A stretch of 64,000 nucleotides of DNA from Ruminococcus sp. (GTDB taxonomy: Bacteria > Bacillota > Clostridia > Oscillospirales > Acutalibacteraceae), in the NCBI GenBank assembly GCA_017411385.1, contig JAFQQF010000026.1, positions 1 through 64,000 of the forward strand. Reading direction: 5' to 3'. A model generated the notes under the pieces. It did no database searches. It was not told the DNA's origin and worked only from the letters and a program-made list of their open reading frames with translations. The translations under genes and the position numbers were made by a program. Shown here one piece after another: positions 36,628 to 44,516 of this stretch (its first letter is position 1; each line of letters starts with the position of its first letter).

Positions 36628-37377
36628 TCAGACTCCGCCGAATCTGCGATTACGCCTTGAAAACTCCCTTAAGGCAGAATCAAGGTCTTCAGTGCTAAAA
36701 TCAGGCCAGAGCTTATCAAGAATAATAAACTCTGTATAAGCCGCCTGCCAGAGCATAAAATTTGAAATTCTATATTCTCCGCTAGGTCGGATAATTAAGT
36801 CGGGGTCAGGCTGTCCTGCAGTGTAAAGGTGTGATGACACTGTATCAGCTGAAATTTCATCAACAGAAAGTTGACCGGATTTAACTTCGTTAGCGATTGT
36901 TTTTACTGCCCTGACAAGCTCATCACGGCTTCCGTAATTCATGGCTATATTAAGAACCATACCTTCTCGGTCAGCGGATTCACGCTGTGTTCTTTCAATA
37001 AGCTCCTGAAGTTCTGGCGAAAAAGCCGATGTATCACCGATGAAACGAACAACGATGCTGTCATCCTTAAAATCAGAAAGTGCCTCTTCAAGATACTGCT
37101 TGAAAAGCTTCATCAATGCCGAAACCTCATCCTCCGGACGCTTCCAATTTTCTGTTGAAAAAGCATATACTGTCAAATAACGGATACCTATATCACTGCA
37201 ATATCGTGTGATTGTTCGGAAATTCTGAGCACCTGCAGTATGCCCTGCACTTCTAGGCAAACCACGCTTACTCGCCCATCTGCCGTTACCGTCCATAATT
37301 ATGCCTATATGCTCAGGAAGGACGAGGTTATCGTCCTTCCTGCTGTGTTTAATTCGTCGAGAAAACAAAAACGACAT
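36628..37377 (-). CDS. uppS: Isoprenyl (undecaprenyl) diphosphate synthase
   Basis: A 249-residue cis-prenyltransferase that makes the C55 lipid carrier for wall synthesis from FPP and IPP. The catalytic Asp is in HIGIIMDGNGRWA (about residues 23-35), and LTVYAFSTENWKRP and IRPSGEYRISNFMLWQAAYTE are the other family blocks. It lies 3 bp behind frr. Its substrate comes from the MEP pathway, two genes of which (dxr, ispG) are in the same transcript. Confidence 0.96.
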   Translation of the reverse strand: MSFLFSRRIKHSRKDDNLVLPEHIGIIMDGNGRWASKRGLPRSAGHTAGAQNFRTITRYCSDIGIRYLTVYAFSTENWKRPEDEVSALMKLFKQYLEEALSDFKDDSIVVRFIGDTSAFSPELQELIERTQRESADREGMVLNIAMNYGSRDELVRAVKTIANEVKSGQLSVDEISADTVSSHLYTAGQPDPDLIIRPSGEYRISNFMLWQAAYTEFIILDKLWPDFSTEDLDSALREFSRRNRRFGGV

Positions 37378-37380
37378 AAA

Positions 37381-37935
37381 TTAAATCTCCATAATTTCTT
37401 TTTGCTTCTTCTGACAGATTTCATCAGCAAGCTTTGTGAATTTATCAGTAAGCTTCTGAACCTTCTCCTGTCCAACCTCTAAGTCATCCTCGGTAATCTC
37501 GGAATCCTTCTTCATCTTCTTAAGGCTATCTATCGCATCTCTGCGCTCATTTCTAATCTGAACCTTTGTATCCTCAGCCTGTTTTGCAACATCTTTAGTG
37601 ATTTCCTTACGCTTATCCTCTGTGAGAGGAGGGAAAATCAGACGAATGCATTTGCCGTCATTCTGGGGATTGATGCCGATGTCAGAAACCTGAATAGCTT
37701 TCTCAATTGCACGCAACACTGAAGCATCCCAAGGCTGAATAGTGAGAGCTCTTGCCTCAGAAACCGATACAGCCGCAAGCTGCTGAATAGGTGTTGGTGA
37801 GCCATAATAGTCAACCATAACCTTATCAAGAACGCTGGGGTTAGCACGGCCAGCACGAACTCTTGCATACTCACTTTCCAGATGATTAATTCTTCTCTGC
37901 ATAGCTTCTTCAGCTTTTTTTATAACGGTATTCAT
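37381..37935 (-). CDS. frr: Ribosome recycling factor
   Basis: A 184-residue factor that splits post-termination ribosomes together with EF-G. Typical segments are RAGRANPSVLDKVMVDYYGSPTP-like near residue 27, then IQPWDASVLRAIEKAIQ, and the C-terminal coiled-coil helix RNERRDAIDSLKKMKKDSEITED. Length is standard. It lies between pyrH and uppS in the normal Firmicutes order. Confidence 0.98.
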   Translation of the reverse strand: MNTVIKKAEEAMQRRINHLESEYARVRAGRANPSVLDKVMVDYYGSPTPIQQLAAVSVSEARALTIQPWDASVLRAIEKAIQVSDIGINPQNDGKCIRLIFPPLTEDKRKEITKDVAKQAEDTKVQIRNERRDAIDSLKKMKKDSEITEDDLEVGQEKVQKLTDKFTKLADEICQKKQKEIMEI

Positions 37936-37962
37936 AAAAATATCCTCCTGAAATTATGTGTT

Positions 37963-38667
37963 TTATTTTACGAGAGTGCCGATGTCTTTGCCGCATACTG
38001 CATCGTAAATGTTCATAGGTCTTTCAATGCTGAAAACAAGAATGGGGATGTCATTTTCACGGCACATTGTTGCGGCTGTGCCATCCATAACCTTAAGCTG
38101 TTTTTCTACAACCTCATTAAATGAAAGGCTGTCATACTTAACAGCATTGTCGTGAGTTTTGGGATCACAATCATACACACCGTCAACCATTGTTGCCTTC
38201 ATAATAATGTCAGCTTCGATTTCAGCAGCTCGAAGCGAAGCAGCAGAATCTGTTGAGAAGAAGGGGTTACCTGTACCGCAACCGAACACAACTACTCTAC
38301 CCTTTTCAAGATGACGTATTGCCTTGCCTCGAATATATGGTTCAGCGATCTCTCGCATAGAAATAGCTGTCTGAACACGGGTATCAACACCAAGCTGTTC
38401 CAAGGCATCACACACACCTAAAGCATTGATTGCTGTAGCAAGCATGCCCATATGGTCAGCACGTGTGCGGTCCATTTTTCCGCTTGTTCTACCGCGCCAG
38501 AAGTTGCCTCCGCCAACAACGATAGCCACCTCAACACCCAAGTCAACGCATTTCTTTATAGGCTCACAGATTTTAAGCACGGTATCAAAATCGATACCGC
38601 TTTTCTGTTCTCCTGCAAGAGATTCACCTGATAATTTAAGTAATATTCTCTTATATTTTGGTTCCAT
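37963..38667 (-). CDS. pyrH: Uridylate kinase
   Basis: A 234-residue amino-acid-kinase-fold enzyme that phosphorylates UMP to UDP. Features are [16 protein letters not shown], then [11 protein letters not shown], the nucleotide contact [15 protein letters not shown] and the C-terminal GKDIGTLV. It is the first gene of the pyrH-frr-uppS-cdsA-dxr-rseP-ispG-polC-mtaB series and has its own promoter, while rpsB-tsf upstream ends in a terminator. Confidence 0.97.
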   Translation of the reverse strand: MEPKYKRILLKLSGESLAGEQKSGIDFDTVLKICEPIKKCVDLGVEVAIVVGGGNFWRGRTSGKMDRTRADHMGMLATAINALGVCDALEQLGVDTRVQTAISMREIAEPYIRGKAIRHLEKGRVVVFGCGTGNPFFSTDSAASLRAAEIEADIIMKATMVDGVYDCDPKTHDNAVKYDSLSFNEVVEKQLKVMDGTAATMCRENDIPILVFSIERPMNIYDAVCGKDIGTLVK

Positions 38668-38704
38668 TCAGAACACCCCCATAGGTCTGTATATAGTTAA
38701 TATA

Positions 38705-38733
38705 ATAATACAACATACGCGCAGATTTGTAAA
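38705..38733 (-). promoter_or_regulatory. Promoter of the pyrH-to-mtaB unit
   Basis: On the minus strand TTTACA (38728-38733), 17 bp and TATTAT (38705-38710). An inverted repeat CAGATTT-11-AAATCTG (38722-38746) overlaps the -35 and could be an operator. Confidence 0.65.
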
Positions 38734-38799
38734 GATTATAAATCTGTATTTTAAATATTTTTATTCACATATATTTACTTCTGCTAGTTGAAAAACAAA

Positions 38800-38830
38800 A
38801 ACAGCGTTTGCAAAATACGCAAACGCTGTT
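38800..38830 (-). terminator. Terminator of rpsB-tsf
   Basis: AACAGCGTTTGC and GCAAACGCTGTT form a perfect 12-bp stem with a 7-nt loop; on the minus strand TTTTGTTTTTC follows. Confidence 0.88.
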
Positions 38831-38845
38831 TAAAGATATTTTTAA

Positions 38846-39757
38846 TTATTTAACCATTGAAGCTACTTCTGCAGCGAAGTCATCCTGACGCTTCTCAAGA
38901 CCTTCACCCTTCTCGTAACGAACGAAACCGGTGATAGCGATTGAGCCGCCAAGCTCCTTAGCTACGGAGTCAACATACTGCTTGATTGTAACGTCGTTGT
39001 TCTTAACAAACTCCTGATCTACAAGGCAGTTCTCCTTGTAGTACTTAGCAACCTTACCACCAAGAATCTTCTCGATGATTGCCTCGGGCTTACCTTCGTT
39101 GAGGAGCTGCTCACGCATAATCTTCTTCTCGTGTTCGAGAACATCAGCAGGAACAGCCTCCTTGTTGAGATAAGGTGTGCTCAGAGCTGCAATCTGCATT
39201 GCTACGTCTTTACCGCAAGCTACAAATGCATCGGCATTTGTGTCAACATCTGTGTCAAATGTAACCATAACACCGATTTTGCCACCAGCGTGAACATAGC
39301 CAACGCAGGGAGCTTCAAAGCGCTCGAAACGTCTAATCTGAAGATTCTCGCCAATTGTGAGAACCTTCTCCTGAAGGAGAGCTTCTACAGTCATCTCTGT
39401 GCCGGAAGCGATGCAAGCCTTAAGTGCATCAACATCAGCAGGATTGTTGTCAATAACTGTCTGTGCGCAAGTCTTAACGAACTTCTGGAAATCCTCGTTC
39501 TTAGCAACGAAGTCGGTTTCAGAGTTAACCTCGATAACTACGCCAACTGTGTTTGTATCGTTAGTAAGAGCAAAAGCGATACCCTCTGCTGCAATACGGG
39601 ATGCCTTCTTAGCCTGCTTTGCAAGACCCTGCTCTCTGAGGAAATCTACAGCAGCATCCATATCACCGTTTGCTTCTGTAAGAGCCTTTTTGCAATCCAT
39701 CATACCGCAACCGGTCTTTTCTCTTAATGCCTTAACGTCCTGTGCAGTAAAACTCAT
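38846..39757 (-). CDS. tsf: Translation elongation factor Ts
   Basis: A 303-residue nucleotide exchange factor for EF-Tu. The N-terminal UBA-like domain is seen in VKALREKTGCGMMDCKKALTE and MDAAVDFLREQG, and the conserved core in EVNSETDFVAKNEDFQKFV with the TDFV motif that inserts into EF-Tu. Length fits the long bacterial form. It follows rpsB by 39 bp and ends at a strong terminator. Confidence 0.98.
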   Translation of the reverse strand: MSFTAQDVKALREKTGCGMMDCKKALTEANGDMDAAVDFLREQGLAKQAKKASRIAAEGIAFALTNDTNTVGVVIEVNSETDFVAKNEDFQKFVKTCAQTVIDNNPADVDALKACIASGTEMTVEALLQEKVLTIGENLQIRRFERFEAPCVGYVHAGGKIGVMVTFDTDVDTNADAFVACGKDVAMQIAALSTPYLNKEAVPADVLEHEKKIMREQLLNEGKPEAIIEKILGGKVAKYYKENCLVDQEFVKNNDVTIKQYVDSVAKELGGSIAITGFVRYEKGEGLEKRQDDFAAEVASMVK

Positions 39758-39796
39758 TTTACTTCAATCCTTTCGATTAATTTATATGGAAATCAA

Positions 39797-40606
39797 TTAC
39801 TCAGCTTTTGCTGCTTCCTCTGCAGGAGCCTCATCAGCCTTCTTGGTTGTTCTTCTCTTCTTGGGTGCGGGCTTCTCAGCAGGCTCTTCCTCTGCATCCT
39901 CTACGATAGCTGCAGCGCCCATCTGGCCCTCTTTGCCTTCGATGATTGCAGAAGCCATTGCGCCAGCGATAAGCTTAACAGCACGGATTGCATCATCATT
40001 ACCGGGAATTACATAATCGATTTCATCGGGATCACAGTTTGTATCAACAATAGCAACAACGGGGATGCCGAGCTTCTTTGCCTCTGCAACTGCAATCTTT
40101 TCTTTTCTGGGGTCTACGATGAAGAGTGCACCGGGCATCTTATCCATATCCTCAATACCGCCAAGGAACTTCTCGAGCTTCTCGATTTCAAGCTTGAGCT
40201 TGATAACTTCCTTCTTGGGAAGAAGATCGAATGTGCCGTCAGCCTCCATAGCACGAAGCTGCTTGAGTCTGCCGATTCTGCGGCGGATTGTTGTGAAGTT
40301 TGTGAGCATACCGCCCAGCCAACGTGCGTTTACATAGTAAGCGCCTGCACGCTCAGCCTCTTCCTTCACGCTGTCCATAGCCTGCTTCTTTGTGCCAACG
40401 AAGAGTACGGATTTACCTTCTGTAGAAAGGTCACGAACGAAGCTGTAAGCCTCTTCGAGCTTCTTAACGGTCTTCTGCAAATCAATGATGTAGATACCGT
40501 TTCTCTCTGTGAAGATGTACTCAGCCATCTTGGGGTTCCATCTTCTGGTCTGGTGACCAAAGTGTACGCCAGCTTCGAGGAGCTGTTTCATAGATACTAC
40601 TGACAT
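39797..40606 (-). CDS. rpsB: 30S ribosomal protein S2
   Basis: A 269-residue S2 protein: [22 protein letters not shown] at the start, then [17 protein letters not shown] and [28 protein letters not shown] near the C-terminal end of the fold. About 35 further residues form a low-complexity Ala/Glu/Pro/Lys tail ([15 protein letters not shown]). AGGAGG lies 6-7 nt before the ATG. A structured leader of about 105 nt and a consensus promoter lie upstream. Confidence 0.98.
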   Translation of the reverse strand: MSVVSMKQLLEAGVHFGHQTRRWNPKMAEYIFTERNGIYIIDLQKTVKKLEEAYSFVRDLSTEGKSVLFVGTKKQAMDSVKEEAERAGAYYVNARWLGGMLTNFTTIRRRIGRLKQLRAMEADGTFDLLPKKEVIKLKLEIEKLEKFLGGIEDMDKMPGALFIVDPRKEKIAVAEAKKLGIPVVAIVDTNCDPDEIDYVIPGNDDAIRAVKLIAGAMASAIIEGKEGQMGAAAIVEDAEEEPAEKPAPKKRRTTKKADEAPAEEAAKAE

Positions 40607-40711
40607 GTTTATTCCTCCTAAGGTTAAACCTCCGACAAACTTTTGAATTTTGTCCTATGAAAATATCCTTTATTGGATACACCTTTGGGACAAGTTTGCC
40701 GTGCGTAGTGC
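40607..40711 (-). promoter_or_regulatory. Structured 5' leader of rpsB (possible ribosomal-protein leader)
   Basis: On the minus strand the leader can form nested stems: CAAAC (40694-40698) with GTTTG (40636-40640), TTGTCC (40688-40693) with GGACAA (40650-40655), and an inner TATCC-AATAAA-GGATA hairpin (40664-40679). A small AGG-TTTAA-CCT hairpin lies next to the SD. This layout suggests autoregulation by S2, but I cannot match it to a named family. Confidence 0.45.
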
Positions 40712-40717
40712 CTTAAC

Positions 40718-40746
40718 ATAATAGCAAAAACACCAGTATTTGTCAA
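40718..40746 (-). promoter_or_regulatory. Consensus promoter of rpsB-tsf
   Basis: On the minus strand a perfect TTGACA (40741-40746), 17 bp and TATTAT (40718-40723), about 112 bp upstream of rpsB. Confidence 0.8.
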
Positions 40747-40841
40747 GGGTTTTTGCGTTATTTTCTTTTTTGTTTATTAGCTATGTAATACATAATAAAG
40801 TGAATACGTTTTTAGTTGTTACAGTTATGCAAATAACACAA

Positions 40842-40871
40842 AAAGGCAACCGCTTTGAAGCGATTGCCTTT
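40842..40871 (-). terminator. Terminator of the SleB-like hydrolase gene
   Basis: AAAGGCAA-C-CGC and GCG-A-TTGCCTTT pair with one mismatch around TTTGAA; on the minus strand the stem is followed by TTTTTGTG. Confidence 0.75.
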
Positions 40872-40875
40872 CATA

Positions 40876-41619
40876 TTACCATCTGTCAAAAAATCTGTGG
40901 CTATTGTGTGCAACAACGAACTCCTGAGATTCATGGAATCCGCTTGTGCAAAGAGCAGGTGCATAGAAATATACGATGCTGTGCTGTACAGCGGCACCGC
41001 CCTGATCGAAAATGAAGCTTACAGCATCAAGTGCGTCCTGATTAGGAGTGTTATACAGAGAAGCCTGATAGCCCATGCTAATTCTTAAAGAATCAACTGA
41101 CTTATATCCGTCAAGAATCATGGTATCTCTGATGGCCTGTGCAACAAGACAACAACCAATGAAGCCTTCGCCGCCTGCCTCACCCATTACAAGGCGCTCT
41201 AGAATATCTCTGTCATAATCACTGAGAGAAATGGAATATCCTACATAGCTAGCATCAGGATTAGCAATGTCAAGAAGATACTTGCCGCTTGTAGAAACAG
41301 TCGCGGTAGGCATCTTTGTCTGAGCCTCTTGTGCAGCTTTTTCGATAACCTTGGCTGTCTTCTGAGCAGTTTCTTTAGCATCATCAAAGCTCTTTGCTTT
41401 TTCTGTTGTTGCAGAATCCTGCTTGTTAGAAAGCTTTTTGTCGTCTGTGTAGGATCTTGTTACGCGTGTGTTACCTGTTGATTCGGTTGTGCTTAGTACG
41501 CTGTTTGTGCCTGAAACTGTCTGTGCACTTGCAAAGAACACGGCACAAGGTACGATGATGATTGTTAAGATGAGAGAAAGCGATACTACAGCAGCCAACC
41601 TTTTGAATGTTCTAATCAA
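40876..41619 (-). CDS. SleB/CwlJ-type cell wall hydrolase (Hydrolase_2), secreted
   Basis: A 247-residue exported protein: an N-terminal signal or anchor (LAAVVSLSLILTIIIVPCAVFFASA, about residues 8-32), a polar Ser/Thr/Lys/Ala-rich linker with an Ala/Glu-rich helical part (about 40-115), and the Hydrolase_2 domain. That domain begins DRDILERLVMGEAGGEGFIG with the likely catalytic Glu and ends with FYAPALCTSGFHESQEFV. SleB-family enzymes are lytic transglycosylases acting on spore cortex or wall. No peptidoglycan-binding repeat is present. The start is a TTG at 41619, 8 nt after AAGGAGG. An unusual leader of about 234 nt precedes it. Confidence 0.85.
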   Translation of the reverse strand: MIRTFKRLAAVVSLSLILTIIIVPCAVFFASAQTVSGTNSVLSTTESTGNTRVTRSYTDDKKLSNKQDSATTEKAKSFDDAKETAQKTAKVIEKAAQEAQTKMPTATVSTSGKYLLDIANPDASYVGYSISLSDYDRDILERLVMGEAGGEGFIGCCLVAQAIRDTMILDGYKSVDSLRISMGYQASLYNTPNQDALDAVSFIFDQGGAAVQHSIVYFYAPALCTSGFHESQEFVVAHNSHRFFDRW

Positions 41620-41853
41620 AAATTCGTCCTCCTTATTTCCGGGTACTGCAACGTGTGTTTATGTTGCAAGTGTAGAGTTTAAATAGTAAATCAAACCCGT
41701 TCACGGTACCCTTGGACAACTCAGCCGAAAATCTCACTTGGTGGGATGGCTCCAAGGTTCCTTAAGGCGGAATCGTAAATTTTGGACATCCGTACCAATT
41801 TTCGAAAGCGTTGTATTTAAGCGGTAATATTTTTGCTTAATCACACAATCTCA
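41620..41853 (-). ncRNA. Highly structured leader RNA upstream of the SleB-like gene (riboswitch-like, class not assigned)
   Basis: Between the predicted transcription start near 41853 and the TTG lies gene-free sequence rich in paired segments. They are: TTCC-7-GGAA (41758-41772); CCTTGG/CCAAGG with AGCC/GGCT inside it and an ATC-C-CAC/GTG-A-GAT tip (41710-41757); CCG-TGAA-CGG (41697-41706); and TGCAAC/GTTGCA (41647-41668). GGGTAC (41706-41711) is complementary to GTACCC (41641-41646), which sits 7 nt before the SD, a possible expression switch. Wall hydrolases in Firmicutes are often under c-di-AMP riboswitches, but I do not see that class's usual conserved blocks. It may be a divergent member, a known large RNA such as raiA, or something new. 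Confidence 0.55.
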
Positions 41854-41859
41854 GGTGCA

Positions 41860-41888
41860 ATTAAACCATACTTTTTGGAAAATTGCAA
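41860..41888 (-). promoter_or_regulatory. Promoter of the leader RNA and SleB-like gene
   Basis: On the minus strand TTGCAA (41883-41888), a 17-bp spacer and TTTAAT (41860-41865). Confidence 0.5.
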
Positions 41889-42035
41889 AAGTTACAAGTG
41901 ACAATAATTATTCTTATAAAGAATATTACGGGTGTTATTATTCTGCAGGCGAATTATTATTCGTTATTATGCACATAATTTCAGTTCTGGTTTCGTTACT
42001 CTTGCTGAATGACACAAAATTTGTGACTGTGCACA

Positions 42036-42317
42036 CTAGACAAAGGACTTAGGGATTCTCTGCTTTTTTTGGTTATATTTAATATTTGTAGACACCAATA
42101 TAGTGTCTTCACCAATTAGTTGAATATCTGACCAAGGTATGATTACGTCGTCGTTTCTCCCTAACAAACCCAGGCATCTGGGTCTTCCGAACACAATGAT
42201 AGCTCTAACCTGCGAGGTTAGGGTGTCAACCTCAACATCATCAACAAATCCAATTCTGCATCCGTTACTGCTGTTAATTACTTCCTTGTGTCTTAGCTCA
42301 ACTATTCTGCATACCAT
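42036..42317 (-). CDS. YlmC/YmxH family sporulation-associated protein (PRC-barrel)
   Basis: A 93-residue protein with a single PRC-barrel fold. Family motifs are VCRIVELRHKEVINSSNGCRIGFVDDVEVD at the start (split here by a few variable positions) and VIIPWSDIQLIGEDTILV at the end. Members are widespread in spore-formers and are often made during sporulation, with no known mechanism. The ATG at 42317 is chosen: GAGGTG lies 9 nt upstream, while the GTG four codons earlier is part of that SD itself. Confidence 0.85.
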   Translation of the reverse strand: MVCRIVELRHKEVINSSNGCRIGFVDDVEVDTLTSQVRAIIVFGRPRCLGLLGRNDDVIIPWSDIQLIGEDTILVSTNIKYNQKKQRIPKSFV

Positions 42318-42434
42318 GGTTTTGTCCACCTCGTTATCTGCTGTTAATATTATATTTTAGTGTATAGAAATATATTCATATAATGAAAGTCCTTTAGAAG
42401 TAATTATTGTATTTTTTAAATTTCTATAATTCTA

Positions 42435-42462
42435 TTGAAAAAATCCAGTCTTATGTTAAAAT
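42435..42462 (+). promoter_or_regulatory. Promoter of the paired membrane protein genes
   Basis: TTGAAA (42435-42440), a 16-bp spacer and TAAAAT (42457-42462), 22 bp before the ATG at 42485. Confidence 0.6.
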
Positions 42463-42484
42463 ATATATGTTTGGAGGTTATTTT

Positions 42485-43150
42485 ATGCAATCTTTATTTA
42501 GTAATAAACTTGAGTTAAAAGAAAAGCACATTCCATATACTATTTCAATTACAATACTTGCTTTAACTTCTGTAGTTCTATTAATGCTACCTGTAATAGT
42601 AAATATTCTAAATAGATTTTCTACAATTGACACATCGTTGGATATTGCATATTACATATTAAAGGGACTGTTCGGATTATCTATTGCCGTAGGAATAACT
42701 ATATATGTATTGAAAAAGAATGTTACCGCCGTTGCTATCCCCTGCTTGTTCGGTTTCATCACAGTATTGTTTCCTCTATACGAAAGTGTTACAGCTTTTA
42801 CAAACGCATACTCAATGGCACAGCAATTATCTATGAGCGTTGGTTACGGTCCTTATCTTATTGATATAGGCGAACACTTAATCTATGCCCTTTTATGCTT
42901 GTTTACACTTATGTTTTCAATAGGAAGATTTAGATACATTCTTATTATTATGTTGCTATCAGTTATAGGTTCGTTATCCACAATATTTACTTGCGTAGAT
43001 AAATATATAACCTATGATATTTCTGTTTACGAGATACTCTCCTTTGGTTACGCGGCAGTTGCTTGCTTGATACCATTATTACTTGTTTTATCCGTTAATT
43101 CAAAAGACGTAACTAAACGCGAAAAATACAAGGCGAGGAGAATGAAATAA
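42485..43150 (+). CDS. Unknown integral membrane protein, first of a coupled pair
   Basis: I do not recognise this 221-residue protein. It has a short polar N-terminus (MQSLFSNKLELKEKH), six predicted TM segments (about residues 18-40, 56-75, 80-101, 128-148, 150-173 and 185-207) and a strongly basic C-terminus (KDVTKREKYKARRMK), so both ends are probably cytoplasmic. GGAGG lies 7 nt before the ATG, a near-ideal site, and a promoter lies just upstream, so it should be well expressed. Its TAA overlaps the ATG of the next gene. Codon use and base content look like the neighbours, with no sign of transfer. Confidence 0.75.
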   Translation: MQSLFSNKLELKEKHIPYTISITILALTSVVLLMLPVIVNILNRFSTIDTSLDIAYYILKGLFGLSIAVGITIYVLKKNVTAVAIPCLFGFITVLFPLYESVTAFTNAYSMAQQLSMSVGYGPYLIDIGEHLIYALLCLFTLMFSIGRFRYILIIMLLSVIGSLSTIFTCVDKYITYDISVYEILSFGYAAVACLIPLLLVLSVNSKDVTKREKYKARRMK

Positions 43151-43767
43151 TGAGAATAGTCAGAAATGCCGTTCTCAGAGAAGAAAAAGGCATACAAATT
43201 TCAATGCTTATTATATCCTTAGTTATGCTTCTGATTTCTTTTTGCAGCATAACACTTGATTTCAACGGTGAATCGCCTGCGTTAATGGTTTCTTTATTTG
43301 ATATATGGTCGTTGCCTGTGTCAGTTATCCCTATCACGTGGGCAATATGTATCGTAATGCTTATGAAAACAAAGAAGGTTATGTTTTCTAAACTTCCTGC
43401 ATACATTTTCTGTTGTATGGTTCTTTTGGGATTGATTATACTTTTTATCGCATTAAGTGAAAAATATCTTATATATAAGGTTTTAGGTTTTGCTGTCGGA
43501 GTACTGCTTATTTACCCATTTGTTATAGCAACTCTCACTATCGAAGGCAGAATGTATAACAGGGTGTTCGCTACAATATTCAGCTCTGTTTTGCTTGCTG
43601 TTTCTGTAGCCGGTGCTGTAGCTGTGTGCATTGCCTTAAAAGCAATAATTCTCAGTGCAATTATTCCCTCGCTAATTTATGTTGAACTCATACTGAATGT
43701 GCTTTGCTATAATCTGGAAAAAATCAAGAAATCAGATATAAAAAAAGAAAATATAATAACACATTAA
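43150..43767 (+). CDS. Unknown integral membrane protein, second of a coupled pair
   Basis: I do not recognise this 205-residue protein. It has about six TM segments (about residues 17-37, 50-72, 82-103, 108-128, 138-163 and 165-187) and a basic, Lys/Ser-rich C-terminal tail (NLEKIKKSDIKKEN). It starts within the stop of the preceding gene (TAATG), so the two are translationally coupled and probably form a heteromeric membrane complex. No ATPase, regulator or enzyme gene adjoins them. A strong bidirectional terminator follows. The size and pairing resemble membrane parts of ABC-2 exporters, but no motif supports that. Confidence 0.75.
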   Translation: MRIVRNAVLREEKGIQISMLIISLVMLLISFCSITLDFNGESPALMVSLFDIWSLPVSVIPITWAICIVMLMKTKKVMFSKLPAYIFCCMVLLGLIILFIALSEKYLIYKVLGFAVGVLLIYPFVIATLTIEGRMYNRVFATIFSSVLLAVSVAGAVAVCIALKAIILSAIIPSLIYVELILNVLCYNLEKIKKSDIKKENIITH

Positions 43768-43773
43768 ATAACA

Positions 43774-43807
43774 AAGGCTTCTGCTAAAATACAATAGCAG
43801 AAGCCTT
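43774..43807. terminator. Bidirectional terminator between convergent genes
   Basis: AAGGCTTCTGCTA and TAGCAGAAGCCTT form a perfect 13-bp stem with an 8-nt loop. Confidence 0.85.
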
Positions 43808-43816
43808 CAATTTATA

Positions 43817-44275
43817 TTAATAAACAATCAACGTAGAAAAATTATATTCAAGCATATTTCGGGTTACATTAGTAAAACTTGTATCCACCAAATCCACAAC
43901 GATGTATTTATCAACTGCTTTAGCATTTTTGATGGTCATAGTTTTGTTACGCTCAAGCTCCTCTTTTCTTGTATCAACCATCTTTTCTGCATTATCAGAA
44001 GTCTTGAAATCATATATATATGTCATATGCTCAATGCTGCCACTTTCTGAAAAATACACAATCCATAAATAAGCATCAAAATAATTAATTACAAGTCTAT
44101 CATCATTGGTAACAAGATTATCAATATCTTCTACAGTTTTTATTAAATTAAGATACTTGCTTTCCTCATTTTCTTTACCAAACACATTATTAAAAGAGCA
44201 TCCGGAAGATGAAAAAGCAAATAAGGTTGCTGTCAGCACAACAAGCAAAAACAAGGCTCTACTTCTTATTTTCAT
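43817..44275 (-). CDS. Putative lipoprotein of unknown function
   Basis: A 152-residue exported protein. The signal MKIRSRALFLLVVLTATLF ends in FSSSGC, a plausible lipobox, and the mature part (about 125 residues) is acidic/polar. It contains VTNDDRLVINYFDAYLWIVYF and a C-terminal DLVDTSFTNVTRNMLEYN, suggesting a small compact alpha/beta domain; no family recognised. The ATG at 44275 is taken for the signal peptide, with GGGTGA as a weak SD. A gene-free stretch of about 190 nt with several hairpins lies upstream, so its mRNA probably has a structured leader. Confidence 0.7.
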   Translation of the reverse strand: MKIRSRALFLLVVLTATLFAFSSSGCSFNNVFGKENEESKYLNLIKTVEDIDNLVTNDDRLVINYFDAYLWIVYFSESGSIEHMTYIYDFKTSDNAEKMVDTRKEELERNKTMTIKNAKAVDKYIVVDLVDTSFTNVTRNMLEYNFSTLIVY

Positions 44276-44464
44276 GATCTTCACCCAAATTATAGAAGAA
44301 TAATTAAACATCACCACAACAGATTGTGGGATACTGTAACAACAATTATATAAATAAGAAAAAACCGCATAAAAACGAGGCTTTTTCAACGATATCTCTT
44401 TTGGTGTAAAAGAGTTTATCACTAACCAAAAGAGTTTTCAAACAACAATATTGTAACAAAAAAT
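44276..44464 (-). other. Gene-free stretch with inverted repeats upstream of the lipoprotein gene
   Basis: No coding gene is seen. It holds CTCTTTTGGT/ACCAAAAGAG (44396-44434, 10-bp arms), an A/T-rich stem AAAAAGCC/GGTTTTTT, and CCACAA-4-TTGTGG (44314-44329). These could be a terminator, a leader structure and an operator, but none is clear. Confidence 0.35.
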
Positions 44465-44491
44465 GACGGCTATGTAATATACATAGCCGTC
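44465..44491 (-). terminator. Terminator of the V-ATPase operon
   Basis: GACGGCTATGT and ACATAGCCGTC pair perfectly around a 5-nt loop; on the minus strand the stem is followed by ATTTTTTG. Confidence 0.88.
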
Positions 44492-44516
44492 TTAAATTTA
44501 CTATTCAAAGTAATAA

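Noticed and set aside
38800-40016. Long frames antisense to tsf and rpsB
   Set aside because: They follow the codon bias of the highly expressed genes on the other strand and have no start signals.
41640-41860. Canonical c-di-AMP (ydaO/yuaA) riboswitch before the SleB-like gene
   Set aside because: The context is right, but I could not find the class's usual conserved blocks in order on either strand, so I list it only as an unassigned structured leader.
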